Below, one piece after another: positions 29,490 to 30,000 of a stretch of 30,000 nt of DNA. The first letter of the stretch is position 1. The number at the start of each line of letters is the position of its first letter. The position numbers and the translations under genes are program-made. The notes beneath the pieces are model-generated. The model did no database searches and was not told the origin of the DNA. It was given only the letters and a program-made list of their open reading frames with translations. This stretch comes from Prorocentrum cordatum (Eukaryota > Sar > Dinophyceae > Prorocentrales > Prorocentraceae). Location of the stretch: NCBI GenBank assembly GCA_963575745.1, contig CAUYUJ010007446.1, forward strand, positions 577,501 to 607,500, written 5' to 3'.

Positions 29490-29978
29490 TGTGAGTTTTG
29501 GGGGCCCTCTTGGAACCCTCCTTGGTAACCCTGGAAGGCTTCTTGGGATTATCTTGGAGGCCATCGATTACAGGATGGGGGGGTCCCCAACTCAGCTCCC
29601 CCCTCAGGAGCCGGCAAAGCGTTTCTTGAGGCTCTCTTGGAGCGCTCTTGGGCGCTCTTGGAGCGGTCTTGGGGCCGTTTGGAGCATCTTGGGAGCCATC
29701 TTGAGCCAACATGGGCTATCTGAGCCATCTTGGAGGTCATCTCTGGCTCTCTGAGACCGCTCGGGGGCCTCTTGGGAGCCTCTCGGGTGCCTCTTGGGGC
29801 CCTCTTGGGGCCCTCTTGGAGCCCTTTTGGGGCTCTCTTAGGGGCTCTCTTGGGAGCCCTGGAGCGCCTCTGAGAGCCATCTTCGAGGCTATCGATCAAA
29901 TAATGGATTCATCCGATCGAGGTCCCCCCCTCGGGGGCCACGATCCTCGTGATGGGTGTCAAAAATTAGCCCCCCCAG
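29490..29978 (+). repeat. CTCTTGGGGGC-type minisatellite with conserved end module, second copy
   Basis: Degenerate units such as GGGGCCCTCTTGGAGCC run for about 400 bases. They end in the 25-base core at 29936-29960 that matches 13919-13943 with one mismatch. An earlier GGAGGCCATCGATTACAGGA phrase (about 29558) resembles GAGGCTATCGATCAAATAAT near 29885, so the module may itself be duplicated here. Confidence 0.85.
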
Positions 29979-30000
29979 GGGACGATCTTGGACGCTCCAA

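Overview
The window looks like nuclear DNA of a dinoflagellate (inference). It is GC-rich and gene-poor, full of trinucleotide micro- and minisatellites and decayed retroelements. It holds one convincing host gene. Just upstream of that gene is a degraded copy of the dinoflagellate spliced leader behind a pyrimidine tract and an AG. The gene also carries a short intron that looks like a small transposon (an introner), with terminal inverted repeats and a target-site duplication. No bacterial signals, rRNA, tRNA or CRISPR were seen.

Layout. 1-3.2 kb: GGA/TCC-rich repetitive DNA with no recognised gene. 3.2-10.75 kb: very GC-rich, plus-strand, broken coding-like DNA. It contains a RING-type zinc finger (4767-4898) and ends in the N-terminal part of a C5-cytosine DNA methyltransferase (10444-10752). 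Dinoflagellate retrotransposons are known to carry such enzymes. 10.76-13.18 kb: a 2.4-kb array derived from (GTC)n that begins just before the methyltransferase's catalytic-cysteine motif should appear. 13.2-15.4 kb: dispersed repeats, a CTCTTGGGGGC-type minisatellite and GGA tracts. 15.45-19.68 kb: a decayed LINE with an endonuclease domain, linker, reverse transcriptase, C-terminal region and C2H2-like finger, all in the right order and on the plus strand. It is broken by several frameshifts and by in-frame stops that are all TAG. 19.7-26 kb: GGA and GA microsatellites and several families of short dispersed repeats, one of which reads as a repeated peptide on the minus strand.

26.18-27.78 kb: a three-exon gene for a Gpc1-type glycerophosphocholine acyltransferase (DUF2838 family), 313 residues as modelled. 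27.8-30 kb: short tandem repeats, a 24-base G run, and a second copy of the minisatellite module from 13.9 kb.

The likely history of the host gene is that a spliced-leader mRNA was copied back into the genome and introns were gained later, one of them by a mobile element. This is inferred from the relic, the inverted repeats, the 8-bp duplication and the uninterrupted protein once the element is removed.
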